DNA from: Spirometra erinaceieuropaei
Taxonomy: Eukaryota > Platyhelminthes > Cestoda > Diphyllobothriidea > Diphyllobothriidae
Assembly: GCA_902702965.1 (NCBI GenBank)
Contig: CACRXP010000019.1
Location: 464,658-528,657 of the forward strand
Reading direction: 5' to 3'
DNA: 64,000 nucleotides
The notes beneath the pieces are model-generated. The model saw nothing but the letters and a program-made list of their open reading frames with translations, made no database searches and was not told where the DNA came from. Shown here in pieces: positions 1-13,200 of the stretch. Position numbers and translations under genes: made by a program. Within the stretch, counting starts at the first letter, position 1; every line of letters begins with the position of its first letter.

Positions 1-355
1 AAATTCGCCAACGTTTTGTTGAATGGCTGTCGTCAACCAGCAGGCAAGAGGACTTTAAGAACTACTACACCCCTTCAAGTGTACAGAGAAATGAAGCATG
101 GGTGCATTACTGTCTCCGAATCAGACCCGCATAGGCAACACAATCCAGTAAATTGCAGTTCGTAAATCCGCAAGATGCCAAACGGAGTCAGCTCGTGCGA
201 TTTTGAACAAACACAAAACAAGCCCTATCAAGGTGGTTTCCCGCTACAGCATGGTGTAAGACATGCAAACAAACAGACGACGGGACAGGCGTACAGACAC
301 TGTCCCCCCGCCCCCCGCCCCCAAATCCAGTAAGACTAAACGAAGAAAGACCTCA

Positions 356-361
356 TTTAAT
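356..361 (-). terminator. Candidate YARS polyadenylation signal (ATTAAA)
   Basis: Read on the minus strand this is ATTAAA, the common variant of AATAAA, about 40 nt after the YARS stop codon. No AATAAA is visible downstream within 1-398. 3' end data would be needed to confirm it. Confidence 0.45.
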
Positions 362-398
362 TGGGCGCTGATGTTGGACAGCTGACATAAGGACCCCC

Positions 399-650
399 CT
401 AGGGAAGTGTCAGAGTCCAGGCCATCCAGACCAACTGGTTGGTCTCCGATATGTACAGGTTCTCAAAAAAGGCTTTCCAGGCTGGTTCCGAAGGATCGAT
501 GATTACATCCCCAGTAGGCGGGGCATGTTTCTTGGAGCGCGTAGACTGAAAGTAGAGCCGTTCACCCCCATCGCCAGAAGGTGTTGTGGAGGTCGGCATT
601 AAGGGTTGCAGGCCCTGGTCAGCAGAGCGAGGAACGCACACTATCCTGAC
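399..650 (-). CDS. YARS: YARS exon 13 (EMAPII domain end and stop; residues 925-1007)
   Basis: Acceptor cctgtttag|GTC in phase 0, TAG stop at 399-401. VRIVCVP continues the strand that reads GMLLCAS in human Tyr[18 protein letters not shown] aligns with the PPAGSAPGEHVFV loop and [14 protein letters not shown] with the FEKLQADFKISEECIAQW end. The last seven residues replace the usual longer tail. Confidence 0.9.
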   Translation of the reverse strand, partial: VRIVCVPRSADQGLQPLMPTSTTPSGDGGERLYFQSTRSKKHAPPTGDVIIDPSEPAWKAFFENLYISETNQLVWMAWTLTLP

Positions 651-3600
651 CTAAACAGGAGAGAAAACGGATGAGGCTGCAACTAGGCGGAAAAGCCTGA
701 CAAGAAAGGTAGGAACAAACCGAGATATACCTCTGATTTCACGCCCACAATGTCCGTGGGTTTAAGATTGACGAAGAAGACAGACCTAATGCCTTCCAAA
801 TTTCCATCTGGTTCGAAACCGGCCAGTTCAATCACAGCGGTGCGGGGGGCGGTGGCAGAACCGAAAGATACCTTGCAGACATGGTGTACCTTCGATTTGG
901 GATGCTGACCCGAAGAAGGGGATGAATATATAAAAGAAAATGATAAGTGAAGGTAATGGTCTCTGATGATGGATTCGAGTGAGAATCCGAAACGTCAGGC
1001 AAATAAACTTCTTGCCCCAGTGATCGCATCTTCATCTTCTGAAGTGAAGGTAATGCCGGCTCTAAAGTGTATACATATATATGCAGAATGTTATAACCGA
1101 CAAAGACAAGAGAGGCTGGAATGGCCATTTCTGGCTTATTGGCCGTCGTCAGCCAGTCATACCCAACCACGAAGCGTAAAACACCTGGGGCTCGATCCCG
1201 CGACCTGTCCAACGCTCTAACCACTGAGCCACGGCTCTTTGCCCTGTCGGTTGCGATCGCGAATGTACAAAGGTAGAAGTATGGATGTATTGTTGACTGA
1301 AGCGATGGTGCGCGTCGCGACCACGGGAACCCTAGGTTTAAAGTCCTGATTTTTCAAAAACAAATAAACTTCCATCGTCCGAGGAAGGGTTCTGTGCAGT
1401 GCCTCACAGTATTTACCGATGGCGTTCATTCTGGCGTGCTGTTCATCCCATGGCTATTCGTGAAGGATGCACTGCGCGGGGAATTGATGGCTATCACGAT
1501 GGTTAGTGCTTTTTCTCCCTCCCACGCAAGGGCAGTAAGAAGGATAAACCAGCTCTCGCCGGTGGTGGAATACCGTGCAGCCTCTGAGCACATGTTCGCT
1601 TCCCGATCTAGGATTTGGGTTTCCCAGAAGGCGGCATATTGAGAAGCAGTCTGAGACTAACGGGATAGAACAGTTGCTCTTCCGCGTTTCGAACAGGAAT
1701 CTGATGAATTTCATATCAAAAAGATGGTCGGGCAAACCAGACCTCATCGGTCGCAGAGGGACCCGGAGTTTCAACCTGGGTCATCGATCTGGAAACCGGT
1801 CTGACAAAGTGGCAAAACATCGCGCAACTATTCACGTCGTCAGAACCGCTGCCTTACGGCTATGAACAGCGTGGTCCACCCGACAGAAGTGAATCGCTCG
1901 TAAACATCTCAGGTGATATGGTGACAAAGAATCCTGAGCATGATGAGACCCCTGAGGAGAGATAAAGTAAAAGAACCTCGTCGATCACACGAAGGAAACG
2001 TCCTCACACCCAGGGGCAATGGGCCTCAAAGTTGGGACCCTCCACCTTATGAACAGAGGGTTGTAGGGAACCATGCTGTAGTCAATCGTAGACGAAGGGA
2101 ATGGCAGGTTCAACCACCACCTGGAGCCAAACCCATTGTGCTTGAGCAGGGGGGACTGAAATGTTTTGGGAAATCGGCAGTGGTGAAGGGTGATAGGATA
2201 GAGCGTTGGCATTTCCAGGCTGGCTTTCGGAAGGAAACTCTATCCAGGAATGAGACTATTCATAGGACTCGCGTCACCGGGCCACCTGTGTCTCAGCGTC
2301 TTGAGAATCCGTAATCGGTTTGGGACCCAGATGTCCATAACGATGAGAAATGGCATGTCAGAAATTGGCTGTCGGAACTGCTTGCCGGGGGTAACCGCGG
2401 ATTGCATATCTGACCGTTTGGTGCTGTATAGCGCCGTTGGGTCCTAGACATGATCCCGATCGTCTCGTCCTTGCTGGTTAAGTGCTGCGCACATAAAGAA
2501 ATCGCTGATATTGGTGCTTACGACGAATGCTGGATCATGGATCAGCCAGGGCGAGAGTGGGGAGGGGACAGAGTGTGCATTTGGTTTCCCAGTGTAAATG
2601 TCGCTCTTTGGGGCTAGGAGGATGAGATGGTGATATTTGCAAAGTAGTAGACAAGACAGAGATAGTAAAGGGCCAAATCGAAGAGTTGGACTACGTAGTC
2701 AGTCAGTCTGTTGCACTTTTTCGGGGGTCAGTAAAAATATCGTCTTCGGAACTTTTTCGAGTTGATTGTGAAACCAGAGTCTTGCTGTAGGTTCTTAAGC
2801 AGGTGACTAGTTGATTTACCATGGACGTCGATGTCATCAAGGTACACAAGACAGGTGATGGATGAGAGGTAGGTCTCGACGGACATAGTGGCCATAGTGT
2901 TGGCGAGGCCCATGGACAGAGTGCGGAATCGATGGACAGAGGTGGGGCGAACTCACGCGATCTTAGGACGACCCTCAAGGCGGACCCTTAGGGTAAGAAA
3001 CTAAGAGACGCCAGCCGGAGAGTCAATGCGTGCACGAACTCAGAAGGAATCGCAAACGGTCCCCTTGTTCAATTGACGATAAACGAGACCCAGGCGTAAT
3101 CTGTAACCCTTATCCACTAGCATAATCCGAGTGGTCACCGGGAGTTAGACCGACGAGTTTCGTCCGATAGGTTGTCCGACCCGGGTGGAAAGTGTGACGA
3201 ACGGGAGTGTGGCTTTTCTGAGGGCAGCCAGTCGAGTGGCAATTGAAATTCATGGAGCAGTCACTGGTTCTGTCGGAGGGATAGAGCCAATGCAGAAAAA
3301 CCTGAGGGCAGAAGTTGTCGGACAGATGAGAGGAAGTTTGGAATAAGCATCACGCGGCCGCTTTGCATACAGGAGGGCAGTAGTGTAAGAGGATTAGATT
3401 AAACAGTAAATCACGTTACTCAGAACCAAACCACGGAAATGCTAGGATTAGAGTAGAAGGTGCAGTTTAGAAGGGTATTTAAGATCTACTAAAATGCAAA
3501 AGTAGACATAATAGGTGAAAAAACATTGTGAGGTGACGCACCGGTTCTGCCGAGACGATTTGACCAACGCGTATCTCCAGAAGATTGGGATCAAATTCAG

Positions 3601-6600
3601 TCGGTTTCCGCTTGGATTCTGTCGGGACTAAAAAGGAACTAGAACGACTTAGACAACAGGAGGGAGTAAAAGAGAATAAGATGTACCACAATGGCCTCCG
3701 ACACGGTATAAGTCTTACGAATAATAGCAAGTTCGAAGTGCAACCGCCAAGAACATCAAAAACCAATGCATACTCCTGACGACGGTCCCCAGGTGAACAG
3801 GCCTCGAGTGATTACAGTCCACGGTGAACAGTCCGTGGCGGATTTTTGAAGTACGCAGGACAAGAAGTGCGCTCGAGGTTTATCACCTTGCTTATTACAT
3901 CGATACGCTCCTGCTGGCATCCACATAGACGACAATTATCCGTAATGACAGTTGCTCTTTCAGCAGCAACGGCGACAACGATCCAAACTGTACCATAGCC
4001 CACTGCCAACAAACATCGGGGGCTAGAATCGAAATCACCAGGCACCGCCCAGTGTATCATAACAGCAAAAACAAAAATCACAAAACCCTCAGCCATGATA
4101 TGATGGTAACAATGATGATGATGGTGATGGTGGCCATCTTCGATTAGGGCTTTCAAAATACTGCCACTGTTGATGCTGTTGCTTATCCTAACGACAATGA
4201 TGCCGAGAAGGTGAATGCTGCTATCATTATCAGCATCTGTCCTCCCTCTCGCCCTCTTATCGTCATTAGGAATTGACGATATCGTTGCCTTCCTCCAGAG
4301 CGAATGTGCATGGAAGCTGATGAGGCTTCGGAGCGTCTTTGTGGAATGCGTCATAGGTAGCGCCTTCAGGGCCCCCGGTTATATGACGAGTCTCTACGAC
4401 AGCGATTTCAAATTCGAGGGGTAAGTGCGTCTGTCGCCCTTTCTCTCGAAAACCCCCCAGCGAACTGGACTACTGTAAAGAAGGGCCGATCGACGTCCAC
4501 TTCAAAAGAAGTCGTACTTTTTCCGATAGGCTTTTCTCTAGCGTTGAGTAGAAAGATGCTCCGCTAAAGGTCAGCACGCTGTTACTTTGAAAATAACTTG
4601 GATTTGTGTCCCCAACCAGTCAACCTAGCAGCCTCATCTAGGCAGCATTGAGCCCAAAACGACGGCAAGTTCATACGAACCAGTTGACCATCTCCAGCTT
4701 CAAAGCGCGGTAAAGGACGTCAATTCAGATTCCATGTGTATGACGGCATACGGCAACTGTAAGCACTTAAAAAGATGGGCTTCCGTTTCAAATTTCGGGA
4801 AGACTGACTTATATGGCCCCTTAAACAGGACATGGGAATAAGAACACCCTGTCCAAGTAATAAGGGTGGGCAAATATTCTTGTGCTCTTTCTCCAGCAAT
4901 AAACTTAATATAAAACCAAATTGTTGCCCTGATCTTGACCTCAATCCTACCCTAAGCTTCAACTATACAGTTAGCACTATCCCCAACCTTAACCCTAAGT
5001 TTGGCCCTGAATTACCTTACCATTAACTTTAAATCTAGCCTTAAATCAAAGTTCTACCTAAACCATAACCCTAACCTTAAACGTAACCCTAGTTCCACCG
5101 GGAATCGGCTCAAAGCAACACCAGTATTGTTTAGGGGACCATATGAGTCAGCCTTACCGAAATCTCAAAGGACAGCATTCTTTCCCAGGCTAAAGTAAAA
5201 CTGCATAAGCCTCAGAAGAATGTCCACCAGCCGACATCCTAAGAAACCCGTGATCATCCGAGCATAATGCGTGGTGGACATCCCAGCATGAAACAGGACT
5301 GCACCAGTGGTTCAAACCGAGATACAGGTCGGGATCTGATCGACAAACAAACTAAACGGAGAGTGATTACTTCAGGGAGCGTAGAAATGGGAGCGGCAGG
5401 AAGAATAAGAAGCGATGACATGTCTGCAAGCACAAGCACTCACCCGAGCCCTGCTCCTGCTTGCCTTTTGTCTTCTTTGATGTCTGCGCGTCCGACCTCG
5501 TTGTAGGATGCGCTGCAATTTTCGCAGCCTTTTTGCCGGCACCAGTAAGAGGAGGGAAGGCAGCATCTAGAAGGCAGCTGACCTCGGAGGTGTCGGGCAA
5601 ATGTTCGGTCAACCGACTAGCCAATGAGGGTCGACCTCCTATGCCAGTCCCACAGAGAGCCGCCTCCACCAGGCCCTTGAGATCGCCTGGGTGAAGTGTG
5701 CCCTCAGCGAAGAGGGACTCCAGGCGCTGGCGACGGTTGGCATCGGCCTCGATGACTAACGGTCCACCATGCTGAGCCGGCCGAGGAATCACCAGTGCCT
5801 CTGTAAGAGGGGGGGGGGGGACGGAGAGGGGAAAAGTACGACATAATCAGCAGCGGCAGCAGTGCAGCGTGCCTCCTATGCAACAGTGTAAGAGGTCAGG
5901 ACCTAAATTTTACAGCGGACGTTATCAAGGGCACCTCCTAAGTGATCAAGAGGAGACGCAGAACCCCTTTTTGAAAACCGAACGGCAGATCGATGAAATG
6001 TCTACGAAAGATCAAAAATTTCAACCCAAACTCAAGGAAGCCAGGTGGACAAAACTGTACCGAAAGGGCCAAACAGCAGCACAGCGACATCTACGCGTGA
6101 TGAACACGAACTGGAACATTAACTAACGTGAACCAGATTTCCCCTAACTCTCAATATATGCTATGAAACGTCGCGGATGCCTATTTATATCTCCCTGCAG
6201 TCACATTGTAAAATCGCGTTGCAAACCCAAGTCAGTCCGTTTGAATACCTATGTGTCCACGCACAAACGCACATATCTGACACTATCTTTCGAAACAGTA
6301 CTATCACCAAATACAGAAGCTCTGGGCCATATTCTGCAACCCACAAATAAGCAAAGCAGAACGAATCGCCAAACTGGCGGCGTTCGGAATTACAACCGAG
6401 GAATTCAACGGACGAAGCGTTCGATTCAACGGCTGCACAATCTCCGTCCTCACATGCTGTTCCCCCCTCAACCCACCCCGTGGTGCTTACAGCGTTCCCA
6501 TATCCATCACAACCACGCATCAGCATCACTCCTCCATTCGCTGGATGTCCACTTAGATTCCAGGACATCCGTAGAGGTGCTTGCATGTTCAACGGCCGCA

Positions 6601-9600
6601 CCAGCCAACAACAACAAAGGCACCTCCAAACTGCCCCTTACATTTACAGTCGGTTACGAATTCCTCTGTCATCTCCGGGCACATCGTACCAACTAGTTAC
6701 AAAGCTCCCACTCAGTCGTCAACAACACGTCAGATATGCAAACTGATGAAACGGTGCAGCGCAGACCACAGCAGGTGAACTAATAACACCCAAGAATGGT
6801 TGCCAATAGCACAGAGCTGTATATAGGGAATCGCCGTCAACTTTCACAACAACAGCCCCATAATGATCGGAAGTGTTTAATACACTACCGGGGAACGAGA
6901 CGACGGCCCATTAACCATGCACGTCATGACTGTCAGATATTTTAATAAAATCTGTAGCAAACGGGAGGCTAATCGCTGCAACCATGTAATCAGCCTTAGC
7001 ATCACTGATGCCTGCAGAGGACGAGCTCGCCAATTAAATGTCCATAAGCGTCACGCATTGGTTCACCGTATGAATGTCACCGCGAACTTCTGACTGAACC
7101 CAGTTTTATGCCCTAGACAGTCACATTGTCAAGTATTCTGAACTCTCCCAGAGATGAAGGCCTACCCTGGCAGTCAGTCAGATCATACATCTCTCTTGGA
7201 GAGATTACTGATACGTCCTCAGCCTTTTTTCAAAGGACCGAATTATGCTGCTCCGGGAAGCGATGAACAGGCATACCAGAAGCTGATCTCCGAGTTAGAA
7301 GAATGCACTCTGTCATGTGCGTCTTCAAAGCGGAAATCGATCGGTCACCCGATCGGGAAATGGATTTTTTGATGGCACAGAAGGTCCTGTTGTTAAACTC
7401 AACTACGATGCTCGGCCCGAATGGCTGCCACAGACGGTGATTTTACTCGCCTTTGTTAACCGAAACCGGTGAAAGTAACGCATGAGAGCGTTCCCCGAAA
7501 TACGATGGGGGAGAAAGAGCCTGGGATACAGGATTCACGATAAAGGCGGTAGCAAGGCAGAAAGCCGGGGAAGAAATTGTCTGACATTAGGAATGCAGTC
7601 TAAAAATGCGGAAGCCACATGAGAAAGGGGGAATAAAGGACGGGACGCAAATGAAGGACGTGCAAATAAAACAGAAGGCAGGTAAGAGAAGTAGACAGAG
7701 AATGGCGCACAAGGAGTGCTCGAAAAGGAAACCTGGCGTGTCCAAAATTGGGTAGAATGGGAGCGAATTGGACAAAAGCGACAAGTTAGCGGAGTGGTAA
7801 ATGAGACGAAAGCCCGCCGACTTGACAAACACATTCTAATGGGAGCCACAAATGAATAGAAAATCACCTGGATAGAACGTAACTTGCATAGCAGAGCGCA
7901 AACGCGATGGACGTCAGGTGTTTTCTCGAGGATGACTGATAAGTTAGGTTTTAAAGTGGATGCAGAAGCGTGTCGGAAACAGATTACCCCTAGGTAGTAT
8001 TATGACAGCTAAGATGGCCAGGCATCCCCCGAAGGCGTGAAGAGGAGGACGTTGGACAAGTAGGCCTATCAGAGTAGGAAAAGTGAAGAAGGCACACACG
8101 TGGACAGTTGTTAACACCGCGCATCAATGAGCGCTGGAATGTTCACACCCGAAAGAACCAGAGATGCCTCCCCCGATAGTTCGACAAAAATACTCCCCGG
8201 GGGAGCATTGAGGACTTGCGCGTGAATTCGATCTCAGTGCAGGGGACTGCCCCACCGTCCACTGCACTCACTCAAACCATGCTCTTCATTCTCCAATCTC
8301 AACACTGGGCAGAAATGGTCAGAGGTGGGCTTGGGGCATCTTGTCCTCGTCCTCGTCATTCAATATGCGTTTCTTCCCCAACCTACGGTGGTCCGACTCC
8401 ACTCCACAGCTGTTATATCGGTAGACGTTGCTATGAGGTCAAGTTAAGCAGGTGCCCTTGCAACCTGGCTCACAGCTGCGAGGATCAAGTCACCCCACCA
8501 GCCGCCAAGCTCTCACAATCCGCCATCTAGCCCACCGTGATAATCCAGATCTGCATGCATGGGTGTGCTCCCTAGCGGCTTCGGTCTCACTGGCTCCCGC
8601 CCTCACCCTCTGATCGAGTACTACTTGCGCAAATGAGTCATGAGCCGACCGGAGCCGAGTTGGGGCGCGATGAACGGTCAGGTATTCGCCTCCGCCCTGC
8701 CCGCAAAACACACCTGTCGTCCTGTTTATCCAATTGAACAACGGCCTCAAGCAGGGTGAAATTGCGACATTAGACTCATTATCTGTACCACAGGCTGTCT
8801 AGTGGTGCTGGTAGGCGGTGAAGGAGCACTTGCGTGACAAGCCTGGTCAGGTAGTGAGTCAAAGTTCACCTCCAATCGTTGCCAGTCTCCCTCTCCGATG
8901 GAACATTGTAGGTTTGAGAAGAAAGTGAGTGACAGATGCTGTACAAGTCTTCGCCACTGACAGTTCGACCGCCGTTTTCGACGATCTCTACCGTGCGCTC
9001 CACTGAAAGGTGAATCATATGCGGTGACTTGCGCGTGAATCAGTTTAAAGTAATAGTAGGCTTGCGCAGCATCCATCGCACTCTATCCTTACTCCCCACC
9101 TGGACCCGGTGTCAAGACAGTGTCAAGAAAACCGGAGGCGAGGGTGGGGCGCAGATGGATGGCACAGTTGAAGCCGCACCTTGGCGTTCCACTCCACAGC
9201 CCCTGGTCCACACAGCAAATGGCTGACAACAACAGCAGCAAAAACAACACGCCAACAGGGGTCAGAAGAACGAGGATGATGACTGGGCAGCCATGCCCAC
9301 CACCTGTATACCCAGCGGGAGCGCACGTGCATCTACTGACGGGGAACCAGGTGACGGTGAATCAACGTTCACCTGCAGTCGTCTTCATTCTGCCTCTTTG
9401 CCGTTAGTATTCACTCCACGCGCAGGTTCCCATTTACCTCTCGCCTCATCCCCCGTAGAAGGAGCCACTTAACGCAGCCAAACCTAACTCGGATGGCATG
9501 TAGGCACTCATGTTGTTGCAAGCGAAGTATACACAGGCAGTCGCGGTGTTTCGAGTTGCCACAACGCTCTGAACCGTAGCGAATGAAAGCGGGGAGGTTG

Positions 9601-10180
9601 ATGTAGGAGATTAGACTTAAGGTGAGTGCACGCTGTGAAGGTTAACACAGAAAAAGCATCAACAAGGTGAGACGCAAAGGCCGAACGAAAGGGGTGGCCA
9701 GCCTTCACCGCCTGACAAAACCAGAAGCCTACCAGTCGGCCCAACGTCAGGCAGGATGACCGCGTTGAGGATATCGAGGACGGGGTTATTGGCGACATTC
9801 CCGGGCTCACAGAAGGCCTGCTTCAGACGCCTTTTGAGGCCCGGCAGGGGCTGGAGGGCAAGACCGGGCGCAGGTGGCTCAATGAGCGGCGCGCATTGGT
9901 CCGCGGCCGTCTTGGCAGCAGCCTGAGCGGAGGGCGACTTGGCCAGGCGCGGGTCGCGAGCAGGGGGCGTGAAGGAGCACATGGGGCCCACAGAGCTGGT
10001 GGTGGTCGCCTCGCTTGCCGCGGAAGCTGCAGCCAGGCAGGGCAGAAGCGGATGGCCTACAAAGGCGGCGGGTTTGGCCGTGCTGTCAAAGACCGTCAGG
10101 AACTGTAGGGTGGGGGGGGGGAGGGGGAGGGGGAGGAGAAAGAACCATGAACACCAGTGGTATTGGACGCTGGGTATGTT

Positions 10181-10228
<48 letters not shown>

Positions 10229-13200
10229 AGTAAGTAAAAGTTTTGAGAGGGAAATAACTCTGAAGTAAGGCAACAATGCAGGCAGGTATGGCACAAGAAT
10301 CCAAGAAATTCGCACAATGACGTAATTGCTCCGGTGACACTCAGAAGGCCCCATTGCCCCCCGCCAGGGGTTTAATGGTCGCAAGTCACTGTCGCTGACG
10401 AATGGCGAAACAGTATAGACAGTAGCAAATCAACTGTCGGTAACACCTTCAGGCAGCGCTGGGCAAGTCTCTAGCACACCAGCTACCCACCAAGAAATCA
10501 CAAATCGTAGAAGCACTTTAGATACTGAGGGTATCTAATAAAACTTTACTCGCTAACATCCGAGAGACGGGTATGCTGGAGGAGTGGCAAACGGGAGTAC
10601 ACCTTCGAATCCAGAGGGACACTAGGCCGCTTGTCTACCAAACAACCCCACGCAACTGCTGTCCGGAGTTCAATGGTCTAGGCTGGTTTTTGGCCGACCG
10701 GATTTGGCAGGGTCCAATGGTGCTGAGAGGAATTTCTACCGCAACATGACCGCCAGATGAAACAGAACCGCATTCGAGGCTAACCACGCCACCTTTCTAA
10801 CAGAAAAGCAGCTGTGACACATCTCCCCTCCGTGAGACAGCAGGGTATGACAGGGAGGTTATGTGAAATTGACTGAGGGGACAGATCGGGGGTCGTACAG
10901 GACACCTGTAGTGACGTTTCGGTTGAAGAGACTTCAATAATACTAACATGACGTCATAGTTTTTCGACGTTTGGATGAGACCAATATGCTCCTCGAACTC
11001 TTCTTTAAGAGGTTACTTCCTCTTGAATAAACGGGACACAGCTGCGTTTGTGAGAGAGGGGGTGATTGCTGTTGAAGTGTAGTATTTGTCTTGTGTTGGT
11101 GGCTTTTCTGAAAACGGTTGTTTGTAATTGCCCGGTTGCACACCGACGCACAAGGACATCGAGGAAGGGAAGTTGGTTGTTTCTTTCGGCTTCCATCGTG
11201 AATTAGATATTCGGGTCAACCGATGACACCTTCGCCATTGTCAAATCATCTGACGTGGAGCACCTTAAAGAATCACTGAAATAGTAATAGTCTCGGACAA
11301 AATTGTCGTGGTTAGCTAGGTAGGTTCCTCAGTGGAGAGCCAGCATGCTACGGAGTATGAGCTTACTTGTGATTAGGTTGTATGATTGGCGGCATTATAG
11401 CTTACTAGCAACAGGAATCCCTTCCAAGCGACAACAGGCAGCGATTTAAATCTCAGTTCCATAAGTTTTCACGCCCGACTTGCAAATAACGCAAACAGAG
11501 AGTATTTATTCCCTCTCGTTAAAGCCCTTGGCTTTGCTGAATAATTTTAAGTTCGATCCTATCTTGGAGCCTACGGAGCCAATCTCCGACCAGGCAGTCG
11601 AGAGCGCCTCCTGATTGGTCGGTTGGGTACTTACGGACTCGCTCCTAGAGCTGGGCGTTTGTCGGTCTACGCGTGCTCACCCCCGCTCAACTGGCGAGGC
11701 AGAGTCAAAAGAACTGGAGACAAGCGTGGGCGAAGTGGTTGACGAAGCAAAACATCCGGCCTACGCGTGCCACACACGCGACCTAGTTTTGTGTGGGCCA
11801 GACAGGAAGTAGGTAGTTCGGGACCCACATGAGTGTCGTAAGGGGACACTAGGGTGCACTGTCGATCAGTCCTGAGTACAATCTAATTGTTACGGCAGTC
11901 GGCGACATGCAGGTAACGACTACTGGCGCATCGTCCGATTGTTTAGGCGACAGAAACTAAGCGCTAGGTCGGCCTTACTTGCTCATTCCGCTCCCACGTG
12001 ACAGTGGACAGCTGAGTCAAGGCCGATATTGGACGCACTTGCAGGTCTGATGCAATGTCCCCGTCTAGCGTGTGAGGTGCCACAAGGGCGACATTCAGAA
12101 GGAACCGGGGCATCCTGACTGTCATACCACAGGTGAACGAAGTTAGCTCGTCAGTTGCCAACCTTCAAAGGCATGACATATAGTGCGCCCTTCAAACTCA
12201 CTCCTCCTGTCCTCCAGGTGGCGGAGAGATCAGGAGCAATGACTGATGTGGCGTGAAAGACTCCCTCCAATATATTACCAAAAGCAGGCACCGCAACGAT
12301 AACGAGCCCAGTGCGATCTGACTTGCCGCATGTCATATACTGCACGCTGAAAGCTGCACAGCATATACCAACAGAAACCCGCCCACAGGGGAGTTCATAC
12401 CTTCTCTGCAAACAGCCTTCGTTGCTCGGATGTGGCCGGACTGGCAAGGCGAATGTCGGCCCGAATATGCACAGTGTCAAGCATATCGGTGCAGGGCAGG
12501 ATGAGGGCTGAGAGGCCGGCTCCAGGAGCCGCAGTTGCACCCGAAGCGTCATCGTCGCCAGTCAGAGAGGCAGCAGAGATTCCGCTGAACTGCGCGGCGT
12601 CCTGTTCAGGCACCAGACTGACCAGGCGATAGAGGTCCAGCATGTAAGCTCTAAAGCAGACAGAAGCAGCAGCAGCATTAAAATGGGTGAGGGGAGGTAG
12701 AGGTAAATGCTAGATAATTCTCTCTGCCTGAAAGATAAAATGCAGTTCAGGGACATGCAAAAGAGGCAGCAGGCAATCACCTTTGTCAAGGGTGGCATTT
12801 GACGGGTCAGGTGTGCAACATCGGCAGGGCGGATGCCAAGGTCTGACTGATCATCGCGTCCGGACTCGGCTCCGGTCGGCCTGTGACTCAGTTTTGCAAG
12901 TTGTACTCGGTCGCAAAGAGAGAGATAGAGAAGCCAGCGAAATCAATGTCGCTACGCGGCCCCGTCCCACTATAACCAATCCAATGCAGAATTAAATTAC
13001 CACGGTGGACTAGAAGCCGGACTTGGAAACTTGACAGCTGATGGGCTAACTTGATCCTCGGGGTGAAAACCAGGTTGCGAGGGAGCCGGCTTAACGTGAC
13101 CTTATAGCAACGCCTACTGACATGACAGCCGGAGGAGTGGAGCCGGGCCACCGTAGGTTTGGAAAGAACCGCATATGAGTCATCTGAAAGATGAGAACAA

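Larger units (their letters stand above)
905..3541 (-). other. YARS intron 11
   Basis: Holds a retroposon tail (957-1040), a tRNA-derived SINE (1075-1265) and a Gypsy-type RT remnant (2700-2945), described separately. Nothing else recognised at 1270-2690 or 2950-3541. Confidence 0.6.
10103..12400 (-). other. YARS intron 8
   Basis: Begins on the minus strand with a long polypyrimidine acceptor for exon 9, then a (TAG)n array and a Penelope-like RT fragment, listed separately. 11340-12400 shows nothing recognisable. Confidence 0.6.

Noticed and set aside
3812..4354. 180-codon minus ORF with a His run
   Set aside because: It is the shadow strand of the inverted exon 7 copy plus a short ATG/ATC-rich run, with no family match.
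6163..6696. 177-codon ORF and its counterpart at 14730-15044
   Set aside because: It recurs only because the two arms of the inverted duplication mirror each other. Frames are broken differently in each arm and no domain is visible.
9659..10384. 241-codon minus ORF as a stand-alone gene with poly-Tyr
   Set aside because: The poly-Tyr part is the translated (TAG)n microsatellite in intron 8, and the real coding part is exon 9 only.
11964..12161. Minus-strand ORF considered as a module B exon between exons 8 and 9
   Set aside because: Its alignment to the KMSKS region was forced. No phase-0 acceptor with a pyrimidine tract exists, and exon 8 joins exon 9 directly in phase at the same site as exon 3 joins exon 4.
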